DNA from: Chrysopilus asiliformis
Taxonomy: Eukaryota > Arthropoda > Insecta > Diptera > Rhagionidae
Direction: 5' to 3'
DNA: 64,000 nt
Assembly: GCA_964034945.1 (NCBI GenBank)
Contig: OZ035962.1
Span: forward strand, 97,817,784-97,881,783
The translations under genes were made by a program, and so were the position numbers. Within the stretch, counting starts at the first letter, position 1. Every line of letters begins with the position of its first letter. Below the pieces are notes generated by a model. That model ran no database searches and was not told the DNA's origin. It worked only from the letters and a program-made list of their open reading frames with translations. Below, one piece after another: positions 59,877 to 64,000 of this stretch.

Positions 59877-61797
59877 GGGGTTATGTCTACCTGCAAGGCC
59901 TGAACAGAACGTGTTTTTTGGCGATTTATATACCGATTACATGAAACTATTTTGTTTTGGGCTCTTCATACATTTTATTAGTAGATATACGTTTAACCGT
60001 CTTTCATATTTTTTTTTTTGGTCTGGAAAAATTGATTATTATAGTTGCATATTTTTGTAAGGGTACGAAAGGACCTTTTTCTAGAGGTGATTTGCGGCGA
60101 TAGCTAGTCATTCATATGAAATCGATCAAATGAGTTTTTACTTTCTTCTACGGAGTATAATAAAGTATTGTATTCATGAAAAATTTCGACCTCTTAATTT
60201 TGCCTAAAAAACATTTCCTGATCACTCCTGAGTCGATTGGAGTCATATTTAAAAAATGTCTTTCTGTCTGTCAGTCTGTCTGTCAGTCTGTCTGTCAGTC
60301 TGTCAGTCTGTGTACAAGATTTCTCAAAAACTAATAGAGCTAGCGCCATGAAATTTTATAGGCATGTTGGGTCCTGAAATGGGACGATCCTATCAACTTT
60401 TGGTGGAAATCCGTTAACCGAAAGTATCCAAAATGGCGGTTTTTCAAAAATCGCAATTTCGTTTTTCTCGATTTACTCCCAAACTACGCGTTTTTTAGTG
60501 GCCTTAAGTATGACAAAACTTGAAGAAAATAAAATTTCCCACACTTTTGTCTTTAGCTATAACTCGATATCTCCACCTGTTATCGAGATAAACCGTTATT
60601 TCCAAAAAAATAGTTTTTTGCGATTATCTCGAAAACTAACGGGTTTTTGCTGACTGAATGTATGAAGTGAATTAATGAGAATGACATTCTGCACAATTTT
60701 GTTTCTTACCGTTATCCGTTATCTTTTACCGTTATTGAGATATTTTCATCAATATGTAAAAAATCATATGTTTGCGAATAATTTGCAAACTAACGGTTTT
60801 TCGACAAATCAGTTAAAAGAATAATTAAAGGTGTTAACATTTTCTACATTTTTGCCATTTACCGTAAATTGATATCTTTTACCGTTCTCAAGTTATCTCA
60901 AACTTTGTACGTTTTTGATATTTTTGGATAAACCAAGAATTACAGGGCTCTAGCGTAAATTGCGCAGGGTCGTAGATTTTGTAGAAGAAAGTTTTGTGTT
61001 GACCACAACTGATATTTTTTATTAAGTATTACAAAATGCTATCTTTGGGCATTCGTTATTTTGAAAAATCATTTACGATCAAAATGGCGTCCATTTTAAA
61101 GTAAAGTGTCGATTTTTTGGTAAAAATTTACCTGTTTTTTGACTGTTCAAAAAAAAAAATTGATTAAAAAAAGCTGCGGCCCAGGACTAGATAAAACAAC
61201 GCTTAATAACTGTGAAATTGGTACAGTAGTTATTGAGTAATCTTTGTGACCGATTTTGAAAACAACAAAATCGCGAATAAGTCTTAGCGCCGTATTACAC
61301 ACGGCAACTTTCGGGCTTACTTAAGCCGATTTTTGGGACAAACGACTGCAGAGGGAAAAGTTGCCACTCGAAATCATGGTTTATCGACAATCTGCATACA
61401 TGCAAAGCGTGTGAACCGGTTTGGGAAAAGTAGTAGGCAGAAATCATTTTCGTTCTGACCGTCAGCAGGTAAAGATCTTGGGAAGTATATGAGCAGCAGC
61501 AATTTCAATGGTTTGAGTCCACAAACACACATGTAAACTTGTGTAGCATATGCAAACAGGATTGGCTTATTTAAGACACAAATGTAAGCACATTGGCATA
61601 TTAAGCCCAAAAGTTGCCGGCTTAAAAAAGCCAAGTGTAATACCGGACTTAAATGCTCCAAATTAGGCTACACACATGACTTTAAAGTCGCATAATTTCG
61701 GAAATTTCCATCCTATCAACTTAATATTTTGAGAGATAAAAGTCGAAATGTTGTACTTTAAGAATATTTCTCCAAAGATTGCACGTAGACATAACCC
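59877..61797. mobile_element. TTAA-flanked 1.92-kb non-autonomous element (Kolobok-like ends), family D
   Basis: Inverted ends GGGGTTATGTCTAC (59877-59890) and GTAGACATAACCCC (61784-61797) are flanked by TTAA (59873-59876 and 61798-61801). A TTAA target with purine-start ends fits the Kolobok superfamily; piggyBac is the alternative. Inside are a (GTCY/GTCA)n array at 60258-60311, then AGAGCTAGCGCCATGAAATT, and degenerate repeats of an ACCGTTATCGAGATA/AACTAACGGTTTTT module between about 60440 and 60930. No transposase frame is present. A smaller MITE is nested at 61287-61647, so the body without it is about 1.56 kb. A deleted relic lies at 15355-15579. Confidence 0.7.
61287..61647. mobile_element. 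Nested MITE, 361 bp, inside family D
   Basis: Left arm GCCGTATTACACACGGCAAC plus TTTCGGGCTTAC. The right arm in reverse complement is CCGGTATTACACTTGGC, then CCGGCAACTTTTGGGCTTA. CTTA on both sides (61283-61286 and 61648-61651) is a candidate 4-bp target duplication. The arms resemble in layout the GTGCCGTTTACACC arms at 3307-3377 and 25491-25562. No coding capacity. Confidence 0.6.
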
Positions 61798-61801
61798 CTT
61801 A

Positions 61802-64000
61802 AGATTATAAAATCATACGTTCATCTTCTGGTTTCTTCACCTAACACACGAACATCCCGAAATAGAATTTCTTTAGAAGAAAAAATGTATGCGAATTTTA
61901 CAATAATTAAACTTTTCTTTCAAGTATAAACAAAAGTAAGGAATTCTCATTCAATGAGTCGATAAATTATTGATCTTTATCGAATTGTTTAAACACCCAT
62001 TCCAACGGAAACTCGAATTTCCAATTAATTGGTGGGAAAACATCGACTTTGCTACCATCTGTTTAAAAAGTCTTTTTTTCAAATTTTTTTTTATTAAATT
62101 TCATTTTTTCACATAACATAAAAAAAACAGTTTCTTAACCCTTCCGTTTATTAATGAAACGTGTTAACTTGATGACTGTTAAATGCTAAAAGAAATATTC
62201 GAATACGATTTCCATGAAAAAATCATAAATAACGCGATCAGTTTATATTCGAATCTAATTTCGATCACTTTGATGATATTCTTATTAAAAAAATCGATTG
62301 TGTTCGTTCTAAAAGCAGTCATTAAAATTAAATAAAATTCCAATTTATAGGTAAGCACAATATGCGTATATGGTTTTGTATACGGTTCGCAAGACAAAAC
62401 GAAGCGATTAGTATAGACCTGAACGAGATTAAAACACAAAAATCCATCTTAAGATCGCTTCTTTTTATATTGTTGTATAGATGTTTTTTTACATTTAAGA
62501 TATTCAGATAATTCATTCAGCACTAAAGGTGTAGGTTTGATTTTATCTTGTATATCGTTCTGCGTATAAGAAGAAACAGATATAAAAACAAATTAAGAGC
62601 CAATAATTCATTTTCGATTTTAATATGTTTTTGGGGGAAGGGAAAGACTAAACTGACTAAAACGGTGAGTGGTGTGTGTTTATGCATTTTATCGATTAGT
62701 GTTTTGTCCGGCTCATGTCCGAGATCCATTTTTGCGATGATGCGATTTCATTTTAGACCTTAAATTGTTTAGTTTGCAAAAATTCACAATTTAATTTATG
62801 AGGGTCTGCATGGATCCCTAGATGTTGAAATGGATGGCTTTGCCTGGAAAAACCTTAAAAATCGAAAATATTTCAACTTTGCGGACTGGGCCGCGCATTT
62901 CGGAATAAAACGTCGACAGCGATGCCCTGGCAATATTTCATCGTGATCGTAAAGCAAAACATGGCGATATTGAGGTTACATTAAAAGTCAATTCGCAGAA
63001 GTTCAATTAAAGATTCAGTCTACGTCGTGGAATTCGAATTAGTCATTCAAATTCATCAAGTTTGATATGCGTTGAGCTGGGCTTACACCGCGGGAGCGAA
63101 ATCCACCCAACATCCACATAACAATCTCTAACCGATTATAAAGTGAATAGATATGTAGATAAATAAAATGTTATATAGATATTAAAGAGGATTTTATAAC
63201 CATATGACTTTTTACTGGAAAGAATCAACGGCCGTCCTTTGATGATTGATTGTAATTATGACTAAGAAACCGCAGAAATACTGTTTTAATGAAGTTCCGA
63301 TGAGATTTCTCCATCACCAAATGGAATTACTTTGAATCAGTCTTACGCTGAGGTGAGGTAAAATTGCGTATTTCGCATTGAATACGTGAATTCATTCCAT
63401 CAGAGTCATCATAATAAGGAAATTTATTACTTGAACTTCATGAAGCCTAAACTGTGCTCACCGGACATAAAATTATTTTTAGGTAGTTATTCATCTGTAA
63501 GAAGTCCAGATTTGGATTCAACTTCGGCTTGGGCGCCGCCGTCGCCGTAATGAACCACAAGTTTTGCTTATAGCTCAGCAATTGTGAAAATATATTAAAC
63601 ACGTACATGGAATACCATTTTGTATATTCTTGATAATAAAATTTACAAGATTCTCTTGCAATTCTTTTGCACTTTCCTTGGCAAAGTCATAATGTACCTC
63701 GCACAGTTGGCGATTTGTGCTACCTTTGCGCAGTCATCTCTAATGAACTATTCATCGTTAATCTCGTATAATACTTGGGCTCATAAAAGTTGAAATTTCA
63801 GCAGAAGAAACTCTTTTGAGATGTCCATAAAATACGTCACGCAATAAAAATATTAAGAGATGTAGATTTATTAAAGGGAAATATGTGTTATTCTTTCGTT
63901 GCCCTTCAGCCACCACATACTCCTTGGGATCGATCTCGCGGTAAATTATCTAAATATATATCGATAAAAATTTGGTGAAAACTGCGATAGCTGGTAACTG
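61802..64000. other. Stretch without a supported gene
   Basis: AT-rich DNA with unrecognised frames up to 86 codons (62179-62439, minus). Around 63510-63550 there is a short CpG-rich patch. The minus frame through it (ITATAAPKPKLNPNLDFLQ) is brief and runs into a stop soon after. Not enough for a gene call. Confidence 0.4.

Noticed and set aside
63474..63608. Short minus-strand frame through a CpG-rich patch (ITATAAPKPKLNPNLDFLQ)
   Set aside because: It is only about 44 codons, ends soon after the patch, and has no partner exon or homology I can name.

Overview
The window looks like a stretch of an AT-rich insect nuclear genome, probably a fly (Diptera). This rests on the repeats: short non-autonomous elements carrying (GTCY)n tetranucleotide arrays in the style of dipteran mini-me/DINE-1 elements, canonical insect Helitron ends, relics of a Tc1/mariner-type element, and TTAA-target elements. 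I see no bacterial-style gene organisation, no operons, no rRNA or tRNA gene, no CRISPR and no virus. The open frames of 60 to 190 codons are scattered over both strands, overlap each other, use AT-rich codons and match no family I recognise, apart from the transposase remnants. The window is best read as intergenic and/or long-intron DNA. One short minus-strand stretch (34542-34629) could be a first coding exon.

Layout. 1-103 is the 3' end of a HINE-like element (subfamily A2). 2514-3073 is a complete HINE-like element (subfamily A). 9130-10119 is a 990-bp CACTA-like element. 10694-10955 is a CT-rich satellite. 15355-16161 is a cluster made of a relic of the 59877-61797 family, a canonical 370-bp Helitron and a 183-bp CACTA-like MITE. 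20082-21020 is an A2 element split by a mariner relic. 24699-24786 and 25284-25562 are fold-back structures. 31303-32420 holds A-family copies, one with a (GTCY)n array of about 51 units. 34542-36650 holds the candidate exon and a GC-elevated block. 38932-39241 is a TTAA-flanked MITE.

The right half is denser. 42865-43574 and 46790-47230 are two copies of family C. 45864-46540 is a second Helitron with an amplified internal 164-bp unit. 47789-49113 is a head-to-head pair of A elements. 51308-51841 is another A element, and 52235-52793 a second mariner relic. 53030-53301 and 58898-59169 are two nearly identical CACTA-like MITEs in opposite orientation. 59877-61797 is a 1.9-kb TTAA-flanked element with a further MITE nested inside it.

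The elements are linked by shared design. HINE-like, Helitron, family C and TTAA elements all carry a (GTCY)n array, in most cases followed within about 60 bp by a core resembling GACTTGAAATTTTGC. Three sequence-unrelated families share CAC..CAGAaAAAA ends, 2-bp target duplications and family-specific arrays of short motifs near their ends, which points to one kind of transposase mobilising all of them. These two patterns are the most interesting content of the window.
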